Of a stretch of 61,985 nucleotides of DNA, positions 54,324 through 61,985 are shown piece by piece. Location: the NCBI RefSeq assembly GCF_003072505.1, contig NZ_NTGB01000001.1, forward strand, positions 2,947,071 to 3,009,055, read 5' to 3'. Position 1 is the first letter of the stretch; each line of letters starts with the position of its first letter. The notes under the pieces are model-generated. The model was given only the letters and a program-made list of their open reading frames with translations, was not told the origin of the DNA and made no database searches. Source of the DNA: Polynucleobacter rarus (GTDB taxonomy: Bacteria > Pseudomonadota > Gammaproteobacteria > Burkholderiales > Burkholderiaceae). The position numbers and the translations under genes were made by a program.

Positions 54324-55496
54324 ATGAATCCTTTTTTTCCCCCTAGTTGGCTTGGCATTTTAGGTGGCGGTCAGTTAGGCCGTTACTTTTCTCAAGCGGC
54401 CCAAGATTTAGGCTATCCAGTTTGCGTTCTTGACCCAGATGAAGATAGCCCAGCAGGTAAGATTGCTCAAAAGTTTATTCGGGCAGATTATTTAAATGAG
54501 GTTGGATTGGCTGAGTTTGCAAAAACTTGTGTTGCTGCGAGCACGGAGTTTGAGAATGTGCCTGCAAAAGTCTTAGATTGGTTAATTGAACAAAATGTTT
54601 ATGTCGCCCCAATCAGCCAGCCAGTATCTATTGCCCAAAATCGAACTGCTGAAAAGGCTTTTTTAAGTAACTGTGCAAATAAAACGGGGATTCAGACGGC
54701 CCCCTATTGCCTTATTACGCGTCCAGAGGATTGTAAGAGTATTGCAACCGAAATGTTCCCAGCTATTTTAAAAACTACCAGATTAGGATATGACGGTAAG
54801 GGTCAAAAGACTGTAAAAGGCTCCCAAGAGTTAGAAAATGCATGGGTTGAACTAGGTCAGGTTGAGTGCATTTTAGAGAAAAAACTTAATCTTGCTTTTG
54901 AGGTATCTGCCATTGTGGCCAGAGCCTTTGATAATGAGGTTGCTATCTTTCCGATTGCGCAAAATGAACACAGAAATGGCATTCTTCATTTAAGTATTGT
55001 ACCGGCCCCGTCATTAACTGAAGAGCAGAAAAATGAAATCTTAGAGGCCACTAAAATAATTATCCGCGAATTGGACTATGTTGGAGTTTTATGCGTTGAG
55101 TATTTTGTTTTAGGGGATGGTACCTTGATTGTGAATGAAATCGCCCCTAGACCTCATAATTCAGGCCATCATACTTTAGACTCCTGTTTTACCAGTCAGT
55201 TTGAACAACAAGTGAGGACTTTAGCCAGATTACCACTTGGAAAAACAGACTTAATACAACCCGTGGTGATGTTAAATTTACTAGGTGATATCTGGTTTGA
55301 TAAAAACAATCAAATGATTCAACCTGCTTGGGATAAAGTCCTATCTATACCAAGTGCTAAATTACATCTATACGGCAAGACTGAGCCAAAATTGGCTAGA
55401 AAAATGGGACATATTAATTTTTTAGCTGACAATATTGAGTCAGCCAAGTCAGACGCAATCCTTGCAATGGAAATTTTAGGTATTCCAATAGAATGA
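54324..55496 (+). CDS. purK: N5-carboxyaminoimidazole ribonucleotide synthase
   Basis: The 390-residue ATP-grasp enzyme starts LGILGGGQLGRYFSQAAQDLGY and has TRLGYDGKGQ and IVNEIAPRPHNSGHHT. It carboxylates AIR with bicarbonate and ATP. It follows purE after 19 nt. Its TGA stop overlaps the ATG of the tsaC/sua5 gene (ATGA). Confidence 0.96.
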   Translation: MNPFFPPSWLGILGGGQLGRYFSQAAQDLGYPVCVLDPDEDSPAGKIAQKFIRADYLNEVGLAEFAKTCVAASTEFENVPAKVLDWLIEQNVYVAPISQPVSIAQNRTAEKAFLSNCANKTGIQTAPYCLITRPEDCKSIATEMFPAILKTTRLGYDGKGQKTVKGSQELENAWVELGQVECILEKKLNLAFEVSAIVARAFDNEVAIFPIAQNEHRNGILHLSIVPAPSLTEEQKNEILEATKIIIRELDYVGVLCVEYFVLGDGTLIVNEIAPRPHNSGHHTLDSCFTSQFEQQVRTLARLPLGKTDLIQPVVMLNLLGDIWFDKNNQMIQPAWDKVLSIPSAKLHLYGKTEPKLARKMGHINFLADNIESAKSDAILAMEILGIPIE

Positions 55497-56533
55497 ATAT
55501 TGAAATAATTGGTTACACATCAATTGATATTTCAAAAAGTGTAGATCACCTAAAGCATGATGGATTGATTGGCTTTCCAACTGAAACAGTGTATGGATTA
55601 GGTGCAAGAGCAGACCATCCTAAAGCCGTTGAAAAAATATTTCAGTTAAAAGGCCGCCCATCAAATCACCCTTTAATTGTGCATATTCCTCCAGCAAAAG
55701 AAAACACGGATTTTCATTGGCTGAACCAGTTTGAACCATGGGCTAGAGACATCCCTAACGAGGCTTTACGTTTAGCCCAAGCTTTTTGGCCAGGCCCTTT
55801 AACCATGATTCTTCAGAAAGCCAAAGGTGTTATTAAAGAAGTAACTGGTGGTAATGAGACCGTTGGATTAAGATGCCCTAATCAAAAAACTGCCATAGAA
55901 ATATTAAAAGAATTAGGCACTGGTATTGCTGCACCATCAGCAAATCGATTCGGTAAAATTTCTCCAACCAATGCGCAGCATGTTTATGAAGAATTTAGTC
56001 CGATAACTCGTTCATTTTCAAATGAGTTTGATCTTGTCATTGTTGATGCTGGCGATTGTGAGATAGGTATTGAGTCGACCATTATTGATCTGACAAATAT
56101 CGATACTCATGGTCTCAGGATTTTGCGTCCTGGGATGATTACTGTGAAAGATATTGAGGATAAAACGGGTCTTCTAGTAGGAAAAGTAATTGATAAACTG
56201 GTGGCACATTCTGGCAGTCATTTAGCACATTATGCCCCGATGACACCATTAAAAATCATAGAGCAGCCCTTAGTAGGGATGGTTTTTGAGCAAAATGAAA
56301 ATAGTATTTGGCTGAGTATGATGGATGAGGATTTAACAAGTTTACAAAACATTCAGGTTCGCCCAATACCGAGTAATCCCAAAGACTTAGCTAAAATAAT
56401 TTATGGTCTGTTAAGAGAACTGGATAAAAAATCCTATCAAACTATTTACATTCGAGCTTTACCATTAGATAGTCAATGGGATGCAATTAGAGACCGATTA
56501 AAGCGGGCCGCTAAGGGATCTGGGAAGTCTTAG
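55493..56533 (+). CDS. L-threonylcarbamoyladenylate synthase (Sua5 type)
   Basis: The 346-residue long form has a YrdC domain (GLIGFPTETVYGLGARADHPKAVEKIFQLKGRPSNHPLIVHI; KTAIEILKELGTGIAAPSANRFGKISPT) followed by a Sua5 domain (HYAPMTPLKIIE). It makes threonylcarbamoyl-AMP for the t6A modification of tRNAs that read ANN codons. It is the last gene of the pgk-purK operon. Its 3' end overlaps the convergent dacB gene by 23 bp. Confidence 0.94.
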   Translation: MNIEIIGYTSIDISKSVDHLKHDGLIGFPTETVYGLGARADHPKAVEKIFQLKGRPSNHPLIVHIPPAKENTDFHWLNQFEPWARDIPNEALRLAQAFWPGPLTMILQKAKGVIKEVTGGNETVGLRCPNQKTAIEILKELGTGIAAPSANRFGKISPTNAQHVYEEFSPITRSFSNEFDLVIVDAGDCEIGIESTIIDLTNIDTHGLRILRPGMITVKDIEDKTGLLVGKVIDKLVAHSGSHLAHYAPMTPLKIIEQPLVGMVFEQNENSIWLSMMDEDLTSLQNIQVRPIPSNPKDLAKIIYGLLRELDKKSYQTIYIRALPLDSQWDAIRDRLKRAAKGSGKS

Positions 56534-58103
56534 TATCGGCAGAGATTTTCAGTGGACCATCTTCAGACAGCCAAACGATTAAGGCGTCATTCACAATGTT
56601 TAATCCTTCATTGGCTTTGATATGATTCACCATGCTAGAAATTGCGTATATTTTTCCGCTTTTACTCACCACAAATCCAGCGATTGAACGCACATTACGA
56701 AGCGAACCAGTTTTTATATAAGCACCACTTTGTTGGAGTTTTTCAGGTAATGGAACGGTGCTTTGTGAGGTATTTTTTTGCAAAACGTTATTGACGAAAT
56801 TTTTGAATTGATTGACTAAGCGATGGCGCATCGTGCCATCAACGCCAGCAATGGGTAAAGAATTAATAAAAATATCGTTATGTTTCGAGGTGGCGGCATA
56901 TCTCAGTAAATCGTTCATATGTTGAGACGATATTCTTTCAATGTCAGATAAACCTGAGCCATTTTCCAATATCAATTCTGACATATTAAATTGATGTTCC
57001 TTTAGCCATTTTTGTGTTTGAGAAATTGCGTCAAGCGTCGATACTTGTAATTTATTATTCTCTAATGCCGGAGTTAAAAAAATATGCCGAGCCATGACGT
57101 TATTAGAAAACTTATTGGTATCAACCACAGCTTCATTTAACGATGTACCGGCAAACTCTAAAATAAGCGGCGTATCATTTGGAACTTTATTGTTTTGGAA
57201 GTTTGGTTTTTTTAGCCATGTCCCACCTACTGACTCCCAGACGGAAATAAAGCCCATTTTGAAAAATTGATCATTGGGAATTGATACGATATTGAACAAT
57301 ACATCATTACATTTACTTGGTAGTTTTCCATCAAAATTTGCAGCCCATTGTTCATCATCTTCTTGAAATAAGGAAAGCTTAATATTTTTTCTCCAGTCGA
57401 TACAATCGCCTTGAAAAATTTTAAGGCGATTATTTACCTTAAAATTAGCGAGCAAGGGAGTGTAAGAAATAGCTACATTTTTTTTAGTTGCACTTAGGTG
57501 AAAAGAAATGGTTTGAAACGAATACAACAAAGGATTTGGAGAAACATTATAAGATTTAGATTCTTCGCCATCATTGGGAGCAGATTCTTTTACTGAAGGG
57601 TTATAGGCGGTCATATCCAAGCTGATGTCAGCATTGATTTTGTTTACACCTAGACTTTTTAATTGCTCCATTAGCTTGACTAAACTTTCTGGCACCATTT
57701 TGGGGTCGCCAAATCCTTTAACATAAAGCTGCCCTTCTAAAACGCCACGATCAATCTTACCTTTTAAATAAAGCTTGGTTTTGAAGCGATACTCAGGCCC
57801 TAATTGATCCAATGCACTAATCGTGGTCAATAGTTTGATTGTGGAAGCAGGGTTCATTGGTAAGTCAGCATTCCAACCGATAGAATGAAAGTGTTTAGTA
57901 CTATCATCGGGGTTGAGTAATGTGACAGAAAAAGCAAAAGAATCGCTAGGTATATTCTTACTGACTAAGACTTTTTGAACTTCAGGGGGAATAAAGTCAT
58001 CCCGTGAGAAAGCGTTGAGAGAGTAGGAGGCAACGAGAAGGCCTACCCCAATTATTAATTGAAATGACCGATGGATGTAATTAAACTTTAAAAAATTGAG
58101 CAT
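56511..58103 (-). CDS. dacB: D-alanyl-D-alanine carboxypeptidase/endopeptidase (PBP4)
   Basis: The protein of about 530 residues is a class C penicillin-binding protein exported by an N-terminal signal peptide or anchor (LIIGVGLLVASYSLNAFS). The motifs are SxxK in NPASTIKLLTT, SxN-like SGLSD in ENGSGLSDIERIS and KTG in IKTGSLRNVRSIAGFV. It trims peptidoglycan cross-links in the periplasm. The ATG at 58103 is chosen over the TTG three codons earlier. Confidence 0.94.
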   Translation of the reverse strand: MLNFLKFNYIHRSFQLIIGVGLLVASYSLNAFSRDDFIPPEVQKVLVSKNIPSDSFAFSVTLLNPDDSTKHFHSIGWNADLPMNPASTIKLLTTISALDQLGPEYRFKTKLYLKGKIDRGVLEGQLYVKGFGDPKMVPESLVKLMEQLKSLGVNKINADISLDMTAYNPSVKESAPNDGEESKSYNVSPNPLLYSFQTISFHLSATKKNVAISYTPLLANFKVNNRLKIFQGDCIDWRKNIKLSLFQEDDEQWAANFDGKLPSKCNDVLFNIVSIPNDQFFKMGFISVWESVGGTWLKKPNFQNNKVPNDTPLILEFAGTSLNEAVVDTNKFSNNVMARHIFLTPALENNKLQVSTLDAISQTQKWLKEHQFNMSELILENGSGLSDIERISSQHMNDLLRYAATSKHNDIFINSLPIAGVDGTMRHRLVNQFKNFVNNVLQKNTSQSTVPLPEKLQQSGAYIKTGSLRNVRSIAGFVVSKSGKIYAISSMVNHIKANEGLNIVNDALIVWLSEDGPLKISADTKTSQIP

Positions 58104-58222
58104 TAGAAACAAATCTGCAATCGAGCATCGTTAAACTAAGATTTCATTTAAGCATAAATTCAAAATCATTTTCAAAAGTTTGAAATAAGGTCTTTAATAG
58201 AAGACAAAAAGATAGGAGACAA

Positions 58223-58510
58223 TTGTTGAATAAACTAAACCTAGCCCAAGAGATTGCTATCGGAGCAGATATTCCTTTATCAAAAGGTGAGCTTGTTTTG
58301 CAGGTGTTATTAAGAAATATTGAAACTACTTTAGTTGGTGGAGAGTCTATCCAAATAGCAGGTTTTGGAACTTTTTCAGTAAAACATCGCTCCGCCAGGC
58401 AAGGGCGCAATCCAAAGACAGGAGAAATCATTCAAATTGAGTCTTCAAATGTCATTAAATTCTCTCCGGGTAAAGGCTTTAAAGAGGTTCTAAATACCAA
58501 TGAACAGTAA
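58223..58510 (+). CDS. HU/IHF family DNA-binding protein
   Basis: The 95-residue protein has the HU beta-arm signature RSARQGRNPKTGEIIQI and IQIAGFGTFSVKHR before it, which together wrap and bend DNA. It is less conserved than a main HU at the N terminus (NLAQEIAIGADIPLSKGELVLQVLL). The start is TTG, with AGGAG upstream; the second TTG at 58226 gives better spacing (7 nt). It is divergent from dacB. Confidence 0.92.
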   Translation: MLNKLNLAQEIAIGADIPLSKGELVLQVLLRNIETTLVGGESIQIAGFGTFSVKHRSARQGRNPKTGEIIQIESSNVIKFSPGKGFKEVLNTNEQ

Positions 58511-58549
58511 TTGTTTACAATTGGAAGGATTCTTTGAAGGAGATTTAAC

Positions 58550-59695
58550 TTGAGCGCGATTACCAATATTGAAGATTTAAGAGTTCTCCACGAAAAACGT
58601 GCACCGCGCATGTTTTATGATTATGTTGACTCTGGCTCATGGACGCAAAGCACTTATCGAGCAAATGAATCTGATTTTCAATCGATTAAATTTCGTCAAC
58701 GCGTTGCTATCAATATGGCTAACCGCTCGATCAAATCAACAATGTTAGGGCAAGAGGTTGCTATGCCGGTAGCTTTAGCTCCCGTTGGAATGACTGGGAT
58801 GCAATTTGCGGATGGAGAGATTCAGGCTGCAAATGCTGCTAAAAAGTTTGGAGTTCCTTATTGTTTATCAACGATGAGTATTTGTTCTATCGAAGAGGTT
58901 TACAGGAGAACGCAAGCACCATTTTGGTTCCAGTTGTATGTGATGAAAGACAAACGATTTGTTTCAGCTTTAATAGAGAGAGCCCGAGCTGCAAATTGTT
59001 CTGCTTTAGTAATAACTTTAGATTTACAAATTTTAGGACAGCGTCATAAAGATATTAAGAATGGTTTATCTGCTCCTCCAAAACCTACAATTAAAAATTT
59101 ACTAAATTTAATGACTAAACCATCCTGGTGTTTAGGAATGTTAGGTACAAAAAACCGTGATTTTGGTAATATCGTTGGGCATGTTCAAGGTGTTGATAAT
59201 ATGTCTTCATTGAGTGCTTGGACCGCAGGTCAATTTGATCCTTCATTAGACTGGTCAGAGGTAGAAGCAATCAAAAAGCAATGGGGTGGAAAAGTGATCC
59301 TCAAAGGTATTATGGATGCAGAAGATGCCGTTTTAGCTAAAAATGTTGGTGCTGATGCCATTATTGTTTCTAATCATGGCGGTCGTCAATTAGATGGTGC
59401 TCCATCCACAATTGCAGCATTACCTTCTATTATTCAAGCCGTTGGAAATGATATTGAAGTATGGCTAGATAGTGGAATACGTTCCGGTCAAGATGTTATT
59501 AAGGCCCTCGCTTTAGGGGCCAAAGGAACACTCATTGGTCGTTCTTATATTTATGGTTTGGGAGCCATGGGTGAGGTTGGAGTAACTAAGTCATTAGAAA
59601 TTATTGCTAATGAATTAGACCTTACCATGGCTTTTTGCGGACTAAGAGATGTCAAGCAAGTGGATTCAAAAATCTTGTTAAATGGCAGTTATTAA
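58550..59695 (+). CDS. FMN-dependent alpha-hydroxy acid dehydrogenase (LldD/glycolate oxidase-like)
   Basis: The 381-residue TIM-barrel flavoprotein oxidises L-lactate or a related 2-hydroxy acid. MPVALAPVGMTGMQFADGE and the active-site SNHGGRQLDGAPST, with the catalytic His, are typical, and GALALGAKGTLIGR-like sequence follows (KALALGAKGTLIGRSYIYG). The start is TTG with AAGGAG upstream. It follows the HU gene by 39 nt. Its stop codon is next to that of the convergent SDR gene, with no gap. Confidence 0.94.
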   Translation: MSAITNIEDLRVLHEKRAPRMFYDYVDSGSWTQSTYRANESDFQSIKFRQRVAINMANRSIKSTMLGQEVAMPVALAPVGMTGMQFADGEIQAANAAKKFGVPYCLSTMSICSIEEVYRRTQAPFWFQLYVMKDKRFVSALIERARAANCSALVITLDLQILGQRHKDIKNGLSAPPKPTIKNLLNLMTKPSWCLGMLGTKNRDFGNIVGHVQGVDNMSSLSAWTAGQFDPSLDWSEVEAIKKQWGGKVILKGIMDAEDAVLAKNVGADAIIVSNHGGRQLDGAPSTIAALPSIIQAVGNDIEVWLDSGIRSGQDVIKALALGAKGTLIGRSYIYGLGAMGEVGVTKSLEIIANELDLTMAFCGLRDVKQVDSKILLNGSY

Positions 59696-60442
59696 TTAAC
59701 GCCCTCCAGATACATCAATCAGGGCGCCATGAACATAGCTCGATTGGTCTGAACACAACCAAAGAACCGTTTGGGCCACTTCCGTTGGCTCTCCAATCCT
59801 AGCCATGGGAACACCTGCACCCCATTTTTCAATCACTTCACGGCCGCCATGTAAGTCATGAATGCTAGTGCCAATGAGTCCAGGACGAACAGCGTTCACG
59901 CGAATACCAACATTACCAACTTCCTTTGCTAAACCCATTAAAAATCCGTCCACAGCCGCTTTTGAGGCTGCGTAATGAATTTCTTGGGCAATTCCACCAG
60001 TTCTTGCGGCAACGGATGACATGAGAACAATTCTGCCACCTGTTCCACCTAATGCTGTAGACATTCTTTTAATTGCTTCTCTTGTTGAAATCATTAGACC
60101 GATGACATTAATATCAAATAACTCTCTCAGCTGGGCAAAGGTAGTTTCAGTTACTGGATTTTGTCCACCGATAATTCCAGCATTTGCAACAAAAGCATCA
60201 AGCTTTCCATATTGATCTACATCTTTAAATAATCGAACAATTTCATCCTCTTTAGAGCAGTCAGCTTGAATTGCAACGGCGCTACCACCTGCACTAATAA
60301 TTTGTTCGACGACACCTTCGGCCTCCTTAGCGCCTCTTGTATAGTTAACGACAACAAAGTATCCTTGTTTTGCAGCTCCTTTTGCAATTTCAGCACCAAT
60401 TCCCCTACTTCCACCAGTAATGAGCATGACTTTTTGATTCAT
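59696..60442 (-). CDS. short-chain dehydrogenase/reductase
   Basis: The 248-residue classical SDR has LITGGSRGIGAEIAKGAA for NAD(P) binding, NAGI in the core and the catalytic Ser with YAASK. The C-terminal segment YVHGALIDVSGGR closes the active site, as in FabG-like and glucose-dehydrogenase-like enzymes. It converges head-on with the lldD-like gene. The substrate is unknown. AAGGAGA precedes the ATG. Confidence 0.93.
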   Translation of the reverse strand: MNQKVMLITGGSRGIGAEIAKGAAKQGYFVVVNYTRGAKEAEGVVEQIISAGGSAVAIQADCSKEDEIVRLFKDVDQYGKLDAFVANAGIIGGQNPVTETTFAQLRELFDINVIGLMISTREAIKRMSTALGGTGGRIVLMSSVAARTGGIAQEIHYAASKAAVDGFLMGLAKEVGNVGIRVNAVRPGLIGTSIHDLHGGREVIEKWGAGVPMARIGEPTEVAQTVLWLCSDQSSYVHGALIDVSGGR

Positions 60443-60498
60443 ATTGTCTCCTTTTTAATATTTCAATATTTAAACATGTTTTTAACATACAACGAGCC

Positions 60499-61985
60499 TT
60501 AATGAATTTTTTCTTTGTTTGTATTAATGCGATGATTTAAAAGTAATGTATTTAAAAAATTATGAATATCCTCATTATTGTTTTGTAAAGCATCAATCAG
60601 GGCAGTTTTTGCATTCTCAAAAGTGCAAAAGCTTGCATCATCAATTTGTTTACAGGCTTTAATGACGTCTAAAGCTTGAATAATTTTTGCTCCACCAATA
60701 ATCTTATGAACTAGTTGCCTGATTACTTGAGGATTACTCTCCGCATTAATTTGGGCAAGTTCTGCAATGATTTGATTTTGACACTTCATTAAAGATTCTA
60801 GAATATCTATTTGATTATTCACATCGGATCCTGTGAACTCAAAAAGAGACTTCAGGTTCCAAGATTTTGGAGCACTTAAACCTAGAGAGTGAGAGATGAT
60901 CTCCTTTAAGTGGGTCAATTCAACAGGTTTAATGACAAATTGGGATACGCATGGAATTGTTGAACTAAGTGACTGTATTTGCCCAGTTAGGACAATAACA
61001 GGAATATTCTTGTAGTGACTGTTGATGAAACTTGCTAATTCAGAACCAAGCATCTGCGGCATGGATTCATCGGTTAAGACTAAGTCAATCGTAAACTCAG
61101 ATAAAACCTTTAAAGCCTCTTCACCGTTAGAGGCTTGCCGAACTTTATAACCCAATTGAATAAGTTGCTTTGCCAAAACTTCTCGACAAACTTCGTAATC
61201 ATCAACGATTAAAATCGTACTCATTTCTAAGGGTAATTTTTCGGTTTTAGTAAGAGTTAAGTGTTCATTATTTAGGGGGTGAGCTTGTGCGGATGATCTT
61301 TTACAAGATACCTTAAAAGAAGCACTAGTTCCCAGGTCTTCCTCACTAATCAGTGTTAAGTGACTATCCATCATTTGCAATAAATTATTCGTGATACTTA
61401 AACCAAGTCCCGATCCAGGCATAGAAGAGCCCAGTCGAGAGTTCCCTTGCTCATAAGGCTCCATGATTCTTGCTAAGTCTTGATGGTTCATGCCACATCC
61501 AGTATCAGCAACATGAAATTCAATTAACTGCTCAGCATGACTATCGCATAAGACCTGGCAAGTAACGCTGATTGAACCTTCTTTAGTAAATTTCACAGCA
61601 TTGCCAATTAAATTTTGCAAAACTTGTCTGATCCTTACACGATCGATAAGTAAGCTTGGAGCTATTGTTGGATCAACGATTAAATGTAATTGGGTTTTAT
61701 GATCATTAGCTAATGCTGAATAAGACTGCATCGTATTTTCAAGTAAGTCAATCAAGCTAGTTGGTAAATAAGAAGGTTGATACTTACCCGATTCTAGTTT
61801 TGTTAAATCTAAAACTTGGTTGAGAATTTCCAGGAGTGATTTGGCAGTATGGTGGGCACTAATTAATAATTTTTTATTTTCACCACGCATAGAACCATCA
61901 TTTAATAAAAACTCATGAATTCCAAGAATGGCTTGAATAGGATTTCTAATTTCATGACTAATTGTTGCTAGAAAATTTGTTTTAG
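60499..61985 (-). CDS. hybrid sensor histidine kinase, BvgS-like (N-terminal part outside window)
   Basis: The frame is open from the right edge of the window. It begins with the H-box FLATISHEIRNPIQAILGIHE encoded by 61982-61920. An HATPase domain follows (N-box LQNLIGNAVKF, G1 VADTGCGM, G2 GSGLGLSI). A receiver domain has the phospho-acceptor Asp in IDLVLTDESMPQM and Lys in FVIKPVELTHL. An Hpt-like domain has His in VHKIIGGAKII. This His-Asp-His layout is that of a phosphorelay. The ATG at 61890 is internal, not the real start. The sensing domain is not in view. Confidence 0.93.
   Translation of the reverse strand, partial: KTNFLATISHEIRNPIQAILGIHEFLLNDGSMRGENKKLLISAHHTAKSLLEILNQVLDLTKLESGKYQPSYLPTSLIDLLENTMQSYSALANDHKTQLHLIVDPTIAPSLLIDRVRIRQVLQNLIGNAVKFTKEGSISVTCQVLCDSHAEQLIEFHVADTGCGMNHQDLARIMEPYEQGNSRLGSSMPGSGLGLSITNNLLQMMDSHLTLISEEDLGTSASFKVSCKRSSAQAHPLNNEHLTLTKTEKLPLEMSTILIVDDYEVCREVLAKQLIQLGYKVRQASNGEEALKVLSEFTIDLVLTDESMPQMLGSELASFINSHYKNIPVIVLTGQIQSLSSTIPCVSQFVIKPVELTHLKEIISHSLGLSAPKSWNLKSLFEFTGSDVNNQIDILESLMKCQNQIIAELAQINAESNPQVIRQLVHKIIGGAKIIQALDVIKACKQIDDASFCTFENAKTALIDALQNNNEDIHNFLNTLLLNHRINTNKEKIH

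Overview
The window looks like a chromosomal segment of an AT-rich betaproteobacterium of the order Burkholderiales, most like Polynucleobacter and its relatives. The evidence is two orphan Bug/TctC periplasmic receptors, the gene order recA-recX-DUF2889-sucC-sucD-terC-pilin, the run pgk-pyk-fba-purC-purE-purK-tsaC, and the tight set ilvE / zinc-finger protein / waaF. The genus is an inference. No IS element, phage gene, integrase, CRISPR array or rRNA was seen. The only RNA gene found is one tRNA-Met.

Positions 1-27400 are an accessory, mostly catabolic and envelope region. It starts with a periplasmic PQQ alcohol dehydrogenase facing a small cytochrome c, followed by the tRNA. Next come a sulfatase with a Bug receptor and a MOSC protein, and an alpha/beta hydrolase with a second Bug receptor on the other strand. 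A self-contained TonB island follows (exbD-tonB-receptor-exbB, then a PhoD-like phosphatase). Then come an Old Yellow Enzyme, an amidase, a formamidase-like hydrolase, an ABC importer for a small organic solute and a gamma-glutamyltransferase-family hydrolase. The last block (23333-27362) encodes a cytochrome c5/EF-hand/BON fusion, a Tat-exported amidohydrolase, a DUF1080 lipoprotein and a quinone-oxidoreductase-like enzyme. It is probably an undescribed, mostly periplasmic, pathway.

Positions 27375-41216 carry an ABC-F ATPase, a Fur-box-controlled feoAB iron(II) importer, a SOUL heme-binding-like protein and an MHS-type transporter. Then comes the conserved block of LexA-box-controlled recA-recX, DUF2889, sucCD, terC and a type IV pilin, ending with a second, divergent SOUL protein.

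Positions 41317-48937 carry a FixL/FixJ-like two-component pair, moaC, a BepA-like M48 protease, and the minus-strand operon ilvE - zinc finger - waaF - NTF2-like - unknown. Positions 49103-56533 are one long plus-strand operon joining lower glycolysis to purine synthesis and the tRNA threonylcarbamoyl (t6A) enzyme Sua5. dacB (PBP4), an HU-type protein, an FMN 2-hydroxy-acid dehydrogenase and an SDR follow. The window closes inside a BvgS-like hybrid histidine kinase whose N-terminal part lies outside.

TTG start codons are common here, often with a good Shine-Dalgarno sequence or a TTGA stop/start overlap. No similarity search was possible, so family names rest on motifs, length and gene order.
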